From positions 310,001-374,000 of the forward strand of contig NZ_BAABWJ010000002.1 in assembly GCF_040372805.1 (NCBI RefSeq): a stretch of 64,000 nt of DNA, read 5' to 3'. The notes below the pieces were generated by a model. It worked only from the letters and a program-made list of their open reading frames with translations, was not told the DNA's origin and made no database searches. A program made the translations under genes and the position numbers. This DNA comes from Pseudoteredinibacter isoporae_A. Lineage in GTDB: Bacteria > Pseudomonadota > Gammaproteobacteria > Pseudomonadales > Cellvibrionaceae. Positions 1 through 8,394 of the stretch are shown here, piece by piece (within the stretch, counting starts at the first letter, position 1; each line of letters begins with the position of its first letter).

Positions 1-2
1 AC

Positions 3-740
3 TTCGCTCTGTTGGTTGGTGCGCGTCCACGTGGTCCAGGCATGGAGCGTAAAGATCTGCTCGAAGCCAATGCCGCGATCTTCTCTGTACAAGGTAAGGC
101 CATCAACGATCACGCCTCTCGTGACATTAAAGTATTGGTGGTAGGTAACCCTGCGAACACCAATGCCCTGATTGCTCAGCGTAATGCACCTGACATTAAC
201 CCACGTCAGTTCACGGCCATGACACGCTTGGATCACAACCGTGCTTTGACTCAGCTGGCTCAGAAAGCGGGCAAGAGCATCAACGACATTACCCACATGA
301 CCATTTGGGGTAACCACTCATCCACTCAGTACCCTGACATTCACGTGACCAAAGTTGATGGTGCGAATGCGATGGATCTGGTTGATCAGGATTGGTACGA
401 GAACGATTTTATTCCTACCGTTCAAAAGCGTGGTGCTGCGATTATTGATGCACGTGGTGCTTCTTCTGCGGCTTCCGCGGCAAACGCTGCGATTTTTCAC
501 ATGCGTGACTGGGCGTTGGGTACTGCCGAAGGCGATTGGGTAAGCATGGGCGTATACAGCGATGGAAGCTACGGCATCCAGGAAGGTTTGATCTACTCTT
601 ACCCTTGTGTTTGTAAAGACGGCGACTGGGAAATTGTTCAAGGTCTGGACATCAACGATTTCTCTCGCGCAAAAATGTCCGCCACTGAAACTGAGTTGGC
701 TGAAGAGCGTGACGCGGTGAAAGATTTGTTGCCTGCATAA
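3..740 (+). CDS. mdh: Malate dehydrogenase, C-terminal part (5' end outside window)
   Basis: NAD-dependent malate dehydrogenase of the TCA cycle, interconverting malate and oxaloacetate in the cytoplasm. About 245 codons are present and the frame is open to the left edge; the family is about 326 residues, so roughly 80 N-terminal residues with the NAD-binding glycine motif lie outside. Visible are ARPRGPGMERKDLL (substrate-binding loop with arginines), VVGNPANTNA, TRLDHNRA and the catalytic-histidine segment IWGNHSSTQYPD, all characteristic of the cytosolic-type MDH found in Proteobacteria. A strong hairpin with a U-run follows the stop, so the transcript probably ends here. Confidence 0.96.
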   Translation, partial: FALLVGARPRGPGMERKDLLEANAAIFSVQGKAINDHASRDIKVLVVGNPANTNALIAQRNAPDINPRQFTAMTRLDHNRALTQLAQKAGKSINDITHMTIWGNHSSTQYPDIHVTKVDGANAMDLVDQDWYENDFIPTVQKRGAAIIDARGASSAASAANAAIFHMRDWALGTAEGDWVSMGVYSDGSYGIQEGLIYSYPCVCKDGDWEIVQGLDINDFSRAKMSATETELAEERDAVKDLLPA

Positions 741-761
741 TCGCAGTGTGAGCGGTCTGTT

Positions 762-788
762 AAAAACGCGGCTATGCCGCGTTTTTTT
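762..788 (+). terminator. Rho-independent terminator of mdh
   Basis: A GC-rich stem (ACGCGGC / GCCGCGT) with a TAT loop lies 22 bases after the mdh stop. It is flanked by A-run and T-run, so it may also work on the opposite strand. Confidence 0.9.
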
Positions 789-876
789 ATGCCTGCAATT
801 CCTAGAATACTTCACTAATTCGCATTTTCATGCAGCCAAGGTAAGTTTCTGTTCAAGAAAGACTTGTGTTTCTTTG

Positions 877-888
877 GTCAATATTGAC
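877..888. promoter_or_regulatory. Palindrome upstream of bcp, possible operator
   Basis: A perfect 12-base palindrome, GTCAATATTGAC, sits about 50 bases before the peroxiredoxin start, within a longer near-palindrome beginning TTGG and ending CAA. It could be a regulator site. No known consensus was recognised, so the role is a guess. Confidence 0.25.
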
Positions 889-936
889 AATGTTGCCCCA
901 GCAATATGATTGTGAGCCCAGCGGAGAGGACTTTTC

Positions 937-1410
937 ATGGCACACCCAAAGATTGGCAACATGGCCCCGGCCTTCACTTTAACGAATCAAAATGGCAAGA
1001 AAGTCAGTCTGAAAGACTTCCGTGATAAGGCCAATGTTCTGTTGTACTTCTACCCTAAGGCCCTGACACCCGGTTGCACCACTCAGGCCTGTGCACTGCG
1101 CGATATTCCTGCCGAGTTAAAAGCCAGAGACTGCGTTGTACTCGGAGTGAGTCCGGATCCGGAAGCGAAGTTACAGCGCTTTATCGACAAACATGAATTG
1201 AACTTCGATTTATTGTCTGACGAAGATCATGCCATTGCCGATAAGTACGGTGTTTGGGGCATGAAGAAGTTTATGGGCAAAGAATTCATGGGCTTGATTC
1301 GCACCAGCTTCATTATCGGTAAGGACGGACGCCTCAAAGTCATTTTGGATAAATTCAAAACCAAAACCCACCATGAGGATGTGTTGGCAGCCTTGGATGA
1401 GTTGGCATAA
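937..1410 (+). CDS. bcp: Thioredoxin-dependent peroxiredoxin, Bcp/PrxQ type
   Basis: A 157-residue thiol peroxidase that reduces hydrogen peroxide and organic hydroperoxides at the expense of thioredoxin. The AhpC/TSA fold is clear: APAFTLTNQNG near the N-terminus, then the active-site segment YPKALTPGCTTQACALRD, in which the first Cys is peroxidatic and the second, five residues later, is the resolving Cys of the PrxQ class. Length is normal for Bcp. The ATG has a good ribosome site (GGAGAGG) 7 bases upstream. It appears monocistronic, lying between the mdh terminator and a regulator gene with its own leader. Confidence 0.93.
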   Translation: MAHPKIGNMAPAFTLTNQNGKKVSLKDFRDKANVLLYFYPKALTPGCTTQACALRDIPAELKARDCVVLGVSPDPEAKLQRFIDKHELNFDLLSDEDHAIADKYGVWGMKKFMGKEFMGLIRTSFIIGKDGRLKVILDKFKTKTHHEDVLAALDELA

Positions 1411-1659
1411 GCATCACGTTCGTCGCCTAATCAAAAAGTTAGCTAGGATTCGCTTTTTAGGAAGGGCGGCATTTTTATGTTGTCTTTGCGTCCTAACTAA
1501 TTTTAGGGTGACATGACAGTCAAAAGTTTGACTTTTGTAGGACAGTTTTTATTTAGAAACACAAAAAATTCTGATAATCTCAACAAAACTCGATTTTTGG
1601 CATATAAAACAACTGCTTGGCGTCAGGGAGGCTAGTTATCCAGACGCCAACGGATCATA

Positions 1660-2913
1660 GTGAGGGAATTCGTTAACTTGGTATCGTCTATGCTTTCAAG
1701 CATGAGGCTATATCAGGAAAACTCAATAAATACCTTGTTCGGTAATTCCGTAGCAACGGATTATCGGTATCGATGGGGGATGTCGATACCGCGAGGTGAT
1801 CAAGCAATCGCAATTAGATTCCAGGGCCGGCTCGCCGGTATAGATGTAACTTATAAGCGGGACCCAATGGCAGATTTTCAAAGCAATAAGAACACACCAT
1901 CCCTGGCCGTACAGCCAACCCTTTCAGCGGCTGGCTTTAATGAGTCTCCCCAAGAACAAACCGAACGACTGCTGCGCGACATTTCGCGTTACGACTTCAA
2001 CGCTTTCAGTGATCGTCTGCGCTTTTTGCATCATCAATTTACGAATCCTTCACTCAGTCAGGAAGACTTGTGGAAGAGTTATTTGCTTGCCGGCTGTGAA
2101 ATGTTTTCGATGGAAGAGGCGGGTTTCTATAAGGTACTTAACCCAACACGCCCACGTTCCCTTGCGCAAAGCGATGGTATGCCCACGATGTGTGAAACCG
2201 TCGAAAATACCGAAAAATGGTTAGAAAATGTTGGGCTTGCGCTTCAAAATAGTGAAATCAGTGCTGGAAATTTAAGCGCAGAACAGGTTACGATGACCAC
2301 CGGTTCAGGTGAGGAATATATACCAACGAGACAATATTTCGCTGCCTCAGTGAAAGTTGGAGAGAAGGATTTCGGAGTTTTGTTGTTTCTCTCGTCGTCA
2401 ACTTCTGAAGTCGAGCCCGGTGAACTGGACCGCGAAACTTTAAAACTCATGGCAGAAGGAGTGGCCCGTATGATCGAGCTTCGCAATGTGCAACCCGCTG
2501 GAGGTTCTCTCGACCTCGAGCATTTCGCTACGGATGGCGTCAGTGGTTTAAGGGAATATATGGAGCGGGCAGCTTTGCCCCAGTTGTATGGTATCCCGAA
2601 TCGTGTCGTCGAGATTTTAGTTGAACGAATCGGTACTCAGCCTTTGGGTATAGACCATATTGCCGAAACCCTGAATTTATCCAAACGAACCCTGCAGCGC
2701 CGTTTGCAGCAGCAAGATCTGTGTTTTGCTGATATTCGTGATCAGGTACGTTTTCATTTTGCAATTGAGTATTTGATTCGCGGTCAGGACAGTATCGACA
2801 GTATTTCCTCGTCCTTGGATTTTTCCGACCGCACCAGTTTTACCAATGCCTTTAAGCGTTGGACTGGTTTGTCTCCGAGCACGTTCAGAAAACTGTTCCG
2901 CGATTACGCCTGA
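1660..2913 (+). CDS. AraC-family transcriptional regulator
   Basis: Up to 417 residues. The C-terminal ~100 residues form an AraC/XylS DNA-binding domain with two helix-turn-helix units: IDHIAETLNLSKRTLQRRLQ, then ISSSLDFSDRTSFTNAFKRW followed by TGLSPSTFRK, the family signature. The N-terminal ~300 residues, the presumed sensor domain, match nothing I recognise. The start is uncertain: the longest frame uses GTG 1660, with ATGs at 1690, 1705 and 1870. The 1870 start would give a 347-residue protein. The regulated genes are not evident; yajC follows in the same direction but behind two hairpins. Confidence 0.85.
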   Translation: MREFVNLVSSMLSSMRLYQENSINTLFGNSVATDYRYRWGMSIPRGDQAIAIRFQGRLAGIDVTYKRDPMADFQSNKNTPSLAVQPTLSAAGFNESPQEQTERLLRDISRYDFNAFSDRLRFLHHQFTNPSLSQEDLWKSYLLAGCEMFSMEEAGFYKVLNPTRPRSLAQSDGMPTMCETVENTEKWLENVGLALQNSEISAGNLSAEQVTMTTGSGEEYIPTRQYFAASVKVGEKDFGVLLFLSSSTSEVEPGELDRETLKLMAEGVARMIELRNVQPAGGSLDLEHFATDGVSGLREYMERAALPQLYGIPNRVVEILVERIGTQPLGIDHIAETLNLSKRTLQRRLQQQDLCFADIRDQVRFHFAIEYLIRGQDSIDSISSSLDFSDRTSFTNAFKRWTGLSPSTFRKLFRDYA

Positions 2914-2918
2914 TTGTA

Positions 2919-2941
2919 AAGCCTGACTTAGGTCAGGCTTT
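2919..2941 (+). terminator. Hairpin terminator after the AraC-type gene
   Basis: A 9-base stem AAGCCTGAC / GTCAGGCTT with a 4-base loop begins 6 bases after the stop. It is followed by only a short T-run. Confidence 0.6.
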
Positions 2942-2951
2942 GTTCCTTAAT

Positions 2952-2969
2952 GCCCGCCCTGAGGCGGGC
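2952..2969. terminator. Second GC-rich hairpin upstream of yajC
   Basis: GCCCGCC-CTGA-GGCGGGC forms a perfect 7-base stem. With the hairpin just upstream it insulates yajC from the regulator gene. No U-run follows, so it may be a processing or Rho-type element. Confidence 0.4.
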
Positions 2970-3033
2970 GTATTGCCCCTTTCTCCCAAACAGGTTAGAG
3001 TTCGCCTCCGAACGAATCGTTGGAGAACGCTAA

Positions 3034-3369
3034 ATGAGCTTTTTTATTCCTTCCGCCATGGCCCAGTCAGGCGCTGCACCAGCCCCCGGTAGTGATCCTA
3101 TCGTGACCATGCTGATGTTTGGTGGTCTGTTTATTTTCATGTACCTGTTTATCATCCGTCCCCAGCGCAAGCGCCAAAAGGAGCATCAGCAGTTAACTGA
3201 GTCTGTTGCCAAGGGTGACGAGGTTGTGATGAACTCCGGTTTGTTGGGCAAAGTGGTTCAGGTTGACGAGAGCTACCTGGTACTGGATTGCGGCAATGGC
3301 CAGGAATTGAAATTCCAGAAAGTGGCCCTGCATGCGGTATTGCCTAAAGGCACCATCAAGCAGATTTAA
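3034..3369 (+). CDS. yajC: Preprotein translocase subunit YajC
   Basis: A 111-residue single-span inner-membrane protein that associates with the SecDF accessory complex of the Sec translocon. The membrane segment MLMFGGLFIFMYLFIIRPQ is followed by the family signature RPQRKRQKEH and the small beta domain (VAKGDEVVMNSGLLGKVVQV). It has a GGAG ribosome site. It is normally found as tgt-yajC-secD-secF, but here it stands alone: an AraC regulator precedes it, a strong terminator follows, and the next gene is on the other strand. Confidence 0.95.
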   Translation: MSFFIPSAMAQSGAAPAPGSDPIVTMLMFGGLFIFMYLFIIRPQRKRQKEHQQLTESVAKGDEVVMNSGLLGKVVQVDESYLVLDCGNGQELKFQKVALHAVLPKGTIKQI

Positions 3370-3400
3370 GTGTTGGACACTTAGGTGTTGTAACACAGAC

Positions 3401-3432
3401 AAAAAAGCCCGGTTTATACCGGGCTTTTTTTT
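3401..3432. terminator. Bidirectional terminator between yajC and the convergent membrane-protein gene
   Basis: The stem AAGCCCGG / CCGGGCTT has a TTTATA-type loop. An A-run on the left and an eight-base T-run on the right suit termination in both directions. Confidence 0.92.
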
Positions 3433-3462
3433 GCCCTTTAAAAGGGCCGTGTTTAGAGGTTG

Positions 3463-4386
3463 TTAGGTTCCTTGTTCCTGCGTTTCTTCATGCCAGTCCA
3501 GAATGTTCAGGTCGATGAAGATAAAGGCGATCAGCCATAAAAACGCGTCCCAGAAATCCAGAAAGGAACCGTCTATCCACCAGTAAATTGCCGCGCCCAG
3601 CAACATCAAATACAGGACGGCTTTGATGTACTTGCTGCTGCGCAGAAAGCCTTCGCTGAGGCTCTGTAGAAGTTGCAGGATAACCTCCAGCTGAAGAAGG
3701 GCAACCAGTACAATCCAGGCACCGGCGTTCAGTACATCGACCATAGCAAGATTGTGGAGCAGCCCAATACTGCGGGAATCGCCTACAATTTGAGTGTTAT
3801 TGAGCTTTTGCAGTGGAGCCTCAAGGCTGGCGCAGTTTTCGCCAGTGAGTGCTGGGTACTCATTCAGAGATTGAATCAGCGACCAGCCCTGGCCACTGAG
3901 GGAACAGGCATTGCTGATGCTTATGTCAACCACGTTGGTTACCGAAAAGTACTTACTCAGATAACCGTAGAACGCGTAGCAGATGACGGCGTAGCAAACC
4001 GCTTTAATCGCACTCAATAGATAGCCTTGCCAGCTTTTGAGACGTTCGTCGCTGAGAATCGCCGTTTCCAACTCAAAAATCAGCAGGAGCAGCACCCAGG
4101 ATGCGGTATCGATACTGGCCGAATATATTTCAACAAAATTATCGGTGTTCACACCTTCCGGGTAGGCGCCGGGAATGGAGCCGGTGTCTTCAAGGACAAA
4201 CAAGTAAAGATTGTAAGTCAGCAGGGTGTAGATTAAATATTTAAACAGTTGGAATGCACTCAGCCCAGCCAGCAGGGGTTTGTGCTTAATTAGATCAATA
4301 TAATTTACTCGCTCAGTCATGGTTTCATCGCTGTTATTGTGTTCTGTCAGAACGATGGTTTGCGGTGCATGGGCATCCGTAAACAT
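3463..4386 (-). CDS. Unrecognised multi-pass membrane protein in an operon with the PuuA-like ligase
   Basis: About 307 residues, with roughly six hydrophobic spans: near residues 27-50 (GLSAFQLFKYLIYTLLTYNL), 80-95 (WVLLLLIFELETAIL), 105-125, 210-235, 255-272 and 278-295. A loop of about 60 residues with two Cys sits in the middle. I do not recognise the family. The ATG at 4386 is preferred over upstream starts at 4401 and 4407 because GGAG lies 8 bases before it. It begins 38 bases after the ligase gene on the same strand, so it is probably co-transcribed; a transport or accessory role in amine use is only a guess. Confidence 0.7.
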   Translation of the reverse strand: MFTDAHAPQTIVLTEHNNSDETMTERVNYIDLIKHKPLLAGLSAFQLFKYLIYTLLTYNLYLFVLEDTGSIPGAYPEGVNTDNFVEIYSASIDTASWVLLLLIFELETAILSDERLKSWQGYLLSAIKAVCYAVICYAFYGYLSKYFSVTNVVDISISNACSLSGQGWSLIQSLNEYPALTGENCASLEAPLQKLNNTQIVGDSRSIGLLHNLAMVDVLNAGAWIVLVALLQLEVILQLLQSLSEGFLRSSKYIKAVLYLMLLGAAIYWWIDGSFLDFWDAFLWLIAFIFIDLNILDWHEETQEQGT

Positions 4387-4424
4387 CGTTCTGATCTCCA
4401 TGGCCAAAAGGGCAGGGGGTTCGC

Positions 4425-5762
4425 TTACACGTTGAGCAGCAGGTACTCACGCTCCCAGGAACTGATTACCTTATTAAAGGCTTCGTATTCCTCTTCTTTC
4501 ACCGCGCAATAGGCCTTGATAAATTCCGGGCCCATCACTTCGGCAACTTCCGGGCAGTCGCGCAGCAGACCAATGGCCGTTTGCAGACTACGAGCAACGT
4601 CGATGCCTTCTTCATAAGCATCGTCTGCAAAGGGCTCGCCGGGGTCGATTTTATTCTTGATGCCCAGATAACCACAAGCCAGACTGGCGGCGATAGAAAG
4701 ATACGGGTTAGCGTCCATTCCCGGGAAACGGTTTTCCACACGAGTATTTTTCGGGGAGCTGTCCGGCACACGAATACCCGTGGTGCGGTTATCAAAGCCC
4801 CACAGCATATTCACCGGTGCGGAGATGTCTTTGGTAAAGCGGCGATAGGAATTTACGTTCGGTGCATACATGGAAATACAAGAAGGGGTGTATTTTCTCA
4901 AGCCACCAATATAGTGCAGGAAGCGTTCATTGGGCTTGTCGTTATCATCAATAAAAATATTTCGTCCACTGGCTTTGTCGATAAAGCTCTGGTGGATGTG
5001 CATGGCACTGCCGGGTTCGTTTTCCATAGGCTTGGCCATAAAGGTGGCATACAAACCATGTTTGATCGCCACCTCGCGCACGGCACGTTTAAACATAAAT
5101 ACCTGGTCGGCCAGGTTCAGTGGGTCGCCGTGCAAAAAGTTGATTTCAAATTGCGCCGCACCAGATTCGTGAATCAACGTATCGACATCCAGGTTCAGAA
5201 TGTCGCAGTAATCGTACATCTCATCAATGATGTGTTCGAATTCATTCAGGGCATCGATGGAGTAGGGCTGACGGGCAAAACCGTCATGACCGGTACGGCC
5301 AGTGGCAGGCTCGATTTTATCGCCGGGGTCGTTGTTTTGTTTAACGAAGTAAAATTCCGCTTCCGGAGCCAGAATCGGTTGCCAGCCTTTGTTTTCATAG
5401 AGCTTGAGAACGCGTTTGAGTACATTGCGCGGGGCCAGAGGGTGAGGTTCCCCTTCTTTGGTATAGCAGTCGTGAATAATCTGGGCGCTTGGTGTGTTGG
5501 ACCAGGGCACCAGTCGCACGGTATCGAGATCCGGTTTCAGGAACATATCGCCATCGATGCCGCTGCCGAGCAAATCGTCGTGCTCTTCGGTGAAGCCGCC
5601 GTCGATACATTGGACCATGATGCTCTCGGGAAGACGGGACTCTTCCTGAAAAAACTTCTTCACCGGGATCAGTTTACCCCGGGCATTCCCGGTCATATCC
5701 GGGATTAGACACTCGACATCCTCAACCTTGTGTTGAGTAAACCATTCATTTAGCTCTGGCAT
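4425..5762 (-). CDS. puuA: Glutamine synthetase-family gamma-glutamyl amine ligase (gamma-glutamylputrescine synthetase-like)
   Basis: 445 residues, the usual length for PuuA/GlnA3-type enzymes, which join glutamate to the amino group of putrescine or another amine using ATP. The GS beta-grasp domain fills the first ~110 residues (DVECLIPDMTGNARGKLIP). The catalytic domain shows PEAEFYFV (metal-binding glutamates), GAAQFEINFLHGDPL, PGSAMHIHQS (ATP/metal histidine), RVPDSSPKNTRVENRFPG and DANPYLSIAASLACG. A divergent FAD oxidoreductase lies 249 bases away, the typical partner that oxidises the gamma-glutamylated amine. The exact amine substrate is inferred, not shown. Confidence 0.85.
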   Translation of the reverse strand: MPELNEWFTQHKVEDVECLIPDMTGNARGKLIPVKKFFQEESRLPESIMVQCIDGGFTEEHDDLLGSGIDGDMFLKPDLDTVRLVPWSNTPSAQIIHDCYTKEGEPHPLAPRNVLKRVLKLYENKGWQPILAPEAEFYFVKQNNDPGDKIEPATGRTGHDGFARQPYSIDALNEFEHIIDEMYDYCDILNLDVDTLIHESGAAQFEINFLHGDPLNLADQVFMFKRAVREVAIKHGLYATFMAKPMENEPGSAMHIHQSFIDKASGRNIFIDDNDKPNERFLHYIGGLRKYTPSCISMYAPNVNSYRRFTKDISAPVNMLWGFDNRTTGIRVPDSSPKNTRVENRFPGMDANPYLSIAASLACGYLGIKNKIDPGEPFADDAYEEGIDVARSLQTAIGLLRDCPEVAEVMGPEFIKAYCAVKEEEYEAFNKVISSWEREYLLLNV

Positions 5763-6011
5763 AAATCACCGTTATTGGAATTTTAAGCAATATAGCGTGA
5801 AGCACAGGACTTTTCGAGCCAGCTGCGCCTAGCCCTAAATGGGCTGAGTCTTGATTATTGCAAAAACCCGAATTATCATTCAAGTAATTATTGAGCAATT
5901 ATTCAAAAAGTTATAAAAACCTGGCCCGATACACCTTCTGGCGTATCAGCTACCATGTTCAACCGCAGACAGCGCATTGAATCAAAAAGTGCATTTGATA
6001 GAGGTACTGCT
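5763..6011. promoter_or_regulatory. Divergent promoter region of the puuA-like and puuB-like genes
   Basis: 249 bases between two divergent genes. The central AT-rich part (about 5870-5920) contains near-repeated units ATTATCATTCAA, AATTATTGAGC and AATTATTCAAA, which look like a cluster of operator half-sites. No specific regulator can be named. Confidence 0.4.
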
Positions 6012-7322
6012 ATGACTCAGCAAGACGCCAACACCCTTGGTTACGAGCCTTCTTACTACTCAGCGACGGCTATCGGTGCTCAGGAGCACCCTCAGATTGA
6101 GGGTGAGGTAGCGGCCGATGTGTGCGTGATTGGCGGGGGTTATACCGGCCTGAGCGCCGCACTGCATCTGGCCAAAAAAGGGTATAAGGTCGCGCTGCTG
6201 GAAGCCGAACGCGTGGGTTGGGGAGCGTCTGGTCGAAACGGTGGCCACTGTGGTGTGGGGCAGCGTAAAGATCAGGAAGAGCTCGAAGCCCTGGTGGGCA
6301 AACAGCGTGCGGCTGAATTATGGCAGTACAGTCTCGAAGCCGTGGATACCGTGGCTCAGTTGGTGGCTGAGCACAACATTGATTGTGACCTGAAGAAAGG
6401 GATCTTGCACGTGGCCTCAAAGGCAAAACATGCGGCCTGGATGCAGGACGATGTTGCTCTGCTGCGTGATGAATACGATTATCAAGACTGCCGTTATGTA
6501 GATAAACATGAAGTATCCCAAATGGTGGGTTCTGCCGGTTTTCACGGTGGACAGTTGGATCAACGATCCCTGCATTTGCACCCGCTGAATTTTGCATTGG
6601 GCCTGGCGCGAGCTTGTCGTGAAGCGGGTGTGCAGATTTTCGAGAAAAGCCGTGTCAGTCATTACGAAGGTCAAGACACTCTCACCATTCATTGTGAAGC
6701 GGATGGCCAGAAGATCGGGCATGTGAAAGCCAAGTATCTGGTGATGGGGTGTAACGGCTATTTGGGCAAACTCGAATCAAAAATGGCGGGCAAGATCATG
6801 CCCATCAATAATTTTGTACTGGCCACCGAACCGCTGTCGGATGCGTTGGCACAGGAGTTGATTCGAGACGATACCGCGGTGGCCGACACTCTGTTTGTGA
6901 TCAACTATTGGAAACTCAGTGGTGACAAACGTTTGATTTTTGGCGGCGGTGAAAACTACAGTAGCCAATTCCCGGCTGACATTAAGAACTTTGTGCGCAA
7001 ATATATGCTGCGTATTTATCCTCAGTTGGAGCATACTCAGATCGATTACGGCTGGGGCGGCACCTTGGCCATTACTCTGAATCGCATGCCACACTTTGGC
7101 CGCTTACAACCCAATATTCTATTTGCTCAGGGCTATTCCGGGCATGGCGTGCCGACGGCCGTAATGGGGGGTAAATTACTGGCCGAAGCCGTATCCGGCA
7201 CGGCGGAACGTTTTGACGTGATGGCGAATGTCCCGACACACAGTTTCCCGGGTGGCACGTTATTGCGTTGGCCGGGTTTGGTTGCGGGAATGCTGTTCTA
7301 CAGTTTGATGGATAAATTGTAA
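6012..7322 (+). CDS. puuB: FAD-dependent oxidoreductase (gamma-glutamylputrescine oxidase-like)
   Basis: 436 residues of the DAO (D-amino-acid oxidase-like) family. The dinucleotide-binding motif VCVIGGGYTGLSAALHLAKK, near residue 40, is followed by LLEAERVGWGASGRNGGHCG, typical of PuuB/OrdL enzymes that oxidise gamma-glutamylputrescine with oxygen. The C-terminal segment RMPHFGRLQPNILFAQGYSGHGV is also characteristic. The frame extends to ATG 5955, but ATG 6012 has a clear GAGG ribosome site and removes a basic, non-conserved leader. It pairs with the divergent ligase; transaminase and hydrolase steps of the pathway are not in the window. Confidence 0.85.
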   Translation: MTQQDANTLGYEPSYYSATAIGAQEHPQIEGEVAADVCVIGGGYTGLSAALHLAKKGYKVALLEAERVGWGASGRNGGHCGVGQRKDQEELEALVGKQRAAELWQYSLEAVDTVAQLVAEHNIDCDLKKGILHVASKAKHAAWMQDDVALLRDEYDYQDCRYVDKHEVSQMVGSAGFHGGQLDQRSLHLHPLNFALGLARACREAGVQIFEKSRVSHYEGQDTLTIHCEADGQKIGHVKAKYLVMGCNGYLGKLESKMAGKIMPINNFVLATEPLSDALAQELIRDDTAVADTLFVINYWKLSGDKRLIFGGGENYSSQFPADIKNFVRKYMLRIYPQLEHTQIDYGWGGTLAITLNRMPHFGRLQPNILFAQGYSGHGVPTAVMGGKLLAEAVSGTAERFDVMANVPTHSFPGGTLLRWPGLVAGMLFYSLMDKL

Positions 7323-7329
7323 GTTCGTG

Positions 7330-7361
7330 AGGCACAGGACGATGAGGGTCGCCCTGTGCCT
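7330..7361. terminator. Hairpin between convergent puuB-like gene and small gene
   Basis: Arms AGGCACAGG / CCTGTGCCT enclose a 14-base loop just after the oxidase stop. There is no U-run, so termination strength is uncertain. Confidence 0.4.
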
Positions 7362-7431
7362 ATGCCCTTAAATGCAGCAGTTTGTTCCAATTCAGTGCTT
7401 TTCTTTTCACCGACTTTTCTGTCTTCCCCGA

Positions 7432-7755
7432 TTACGCTTCAACGACTTGGCCCCGGTAAACCCGTTTGGGCCGTGCCACTTTTTCAGCGGTCGCCTCAAC
7501 TGCACGGGCTTCTTTCTCCATGATGATTCCGTGTTGGGTGCTTGGGTTCTCGCGCAGCGGTTTGCCGAGCGAGCGGTTTTGTTCGATAAATTCCCGGATA
7601 AGCAGCTGGCAGATACTGTCCCGGCTTTGCTCGTAAGCGAGAAACAATTCATCAATCAGTTCTGGATTCGCCAGCTTGATGGAGGGTTTTTGATGGCTGG
7701 GCACCCGACGGCGAATTTCCCGCAATAAATCAATCATATGTTTATTAAAGCGCAT
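7432..7755 (-). CDS. Conserved-looking small protein of unknown function
   Basis: 107 residues, unrecognised. The N-terminal two thirds is helical and charged (MRFNKHMIDLLREIRRRVPS, then ANPELIDELFLAYEQS and LIREFIEQNRS); the C-terminus is basic (ARPKRVYRGQ). ATG 7755 is chosen over the longer frame (7797) because it has an AGGAGAG ribosome site. It is the better of two overlapping opposite-strand frames: it has the better ribosome site, and the plus-strand frame at 7372 begins without one and is rich in Phe/Cys/Leu. It lies 66 bases downstream of the flavodoxin-like gene on the same strand. Confidence 0.6.
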   Translation of the reverse strand: MRFNKHMIDLLREIRRRVPSHQKPSIKLANPELIDELFLAYEQSRDSICQLLIREFIEQNRSLGKPLRENPSTQHGIIMEKEARAVEATAEKVARPKRVYRGQVVEA

Positions 7756-7821
7756 AACACTCTCCTGTACATTGCAAGACTGGAGGTTTATACGCAAAGA
7801 ACGTGCCGGTCGTTTGAAACT

Positions 7822-8283
7822 TTAAAAGATACCCATGCATAAGCCACTGGCGAAAGCTTCGCCGTTCTCTTCGGCCTGTTGCAAATGCGCGTTTTGAATT
7901 TCTCCCTTGGCAATTAAATCGGGTAGCACTTTTTTCATTGGGTAGCCGCAGAGAATTCGATCCATCTCGCGAACGGCGCCACTGCCATCATTGCCAGCAG
8001 ACACCAGCAAACCATAGGGAAGATTCAGTTCATAGGGTTCGGCAGGATAAAAGGTGCGATCAAAAAAGTCTTTAATGGCGCCACACATATAGCCAAAGTT
8101 TTCCGGGCTGCCGAATAGAACCCCATCACACCACAACAGATCTTCCAGCTTGGCATCGAAAGCTCGTTTCACACGCAGCTCGCAATCCCGTTCTTTGGCG
8201 GCACCACGCTGGGCCGCGAGAGCCAGTTGTTCGGTATTGCCGGTTTGGCTGTGATAGATGATCAGTAGTTTTGCCATGCCCAC
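7822..8283 (-). CDS. Flavodoxin-fold NAD(P)H-dependent reductase family protein
   Basis: 153 residues with the FMN phosphate-binding loop IIYHSQTGNTEQLA at the N-terminus, then GVLFGSPENFGYMCGAIKDFFDRT and LLVSAGNDGSGA, which form the flavin-binding loops of the flavodoxin/WrbA superfamily. It probably uses FMN to move electrons to a quinone-like acceptor; the substrate is unknown. The GTG start at 8283 has GAAGAGG 8 bases upstream; ATG 8277 two codons later is the alternative. It is divergent from comEC. Confidence 0.75.
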   Translation of the reverse strand: MGMAKLLIIYHSQTGNTEQLALAAQRGAAKERDCELRVKRAFDAKLEDLLWCDGVLFGSPENFGYMCGAIKDFFDRTFYPAEPYELNLPYGLLVSAGNDGSGAVREMDRILCGYPMKKVLPDLIAKGEIQNAHLQQAEENGEAFASGLCMGIF

Positions 8284-8394
8284 ATTGTAAACCTCTTCGA
8301 CGGTTTAATGCCATTGGCTGCTTGGTGTGTCCCGTGAGCGCGCGATAATTCTCCGTTTGCACAACAGTTGCGGGTCACAACAGGAGAGCAAGGC

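Noticed and set aside
4581..5708. 375-codon plus-strand frame opposite the puuA-like gene
   Set aside because: Antisense shadow of a well-conserved glutamine synthetase-family gene; no ribosome site and no recognisable protein.
7372..7728. 118-codon plus-strand frame overlapping the small gene at 7432-7755
   Set aside because: No ribosome site; the minus-strand frame has an AGGAGAG site and protein-like composition.
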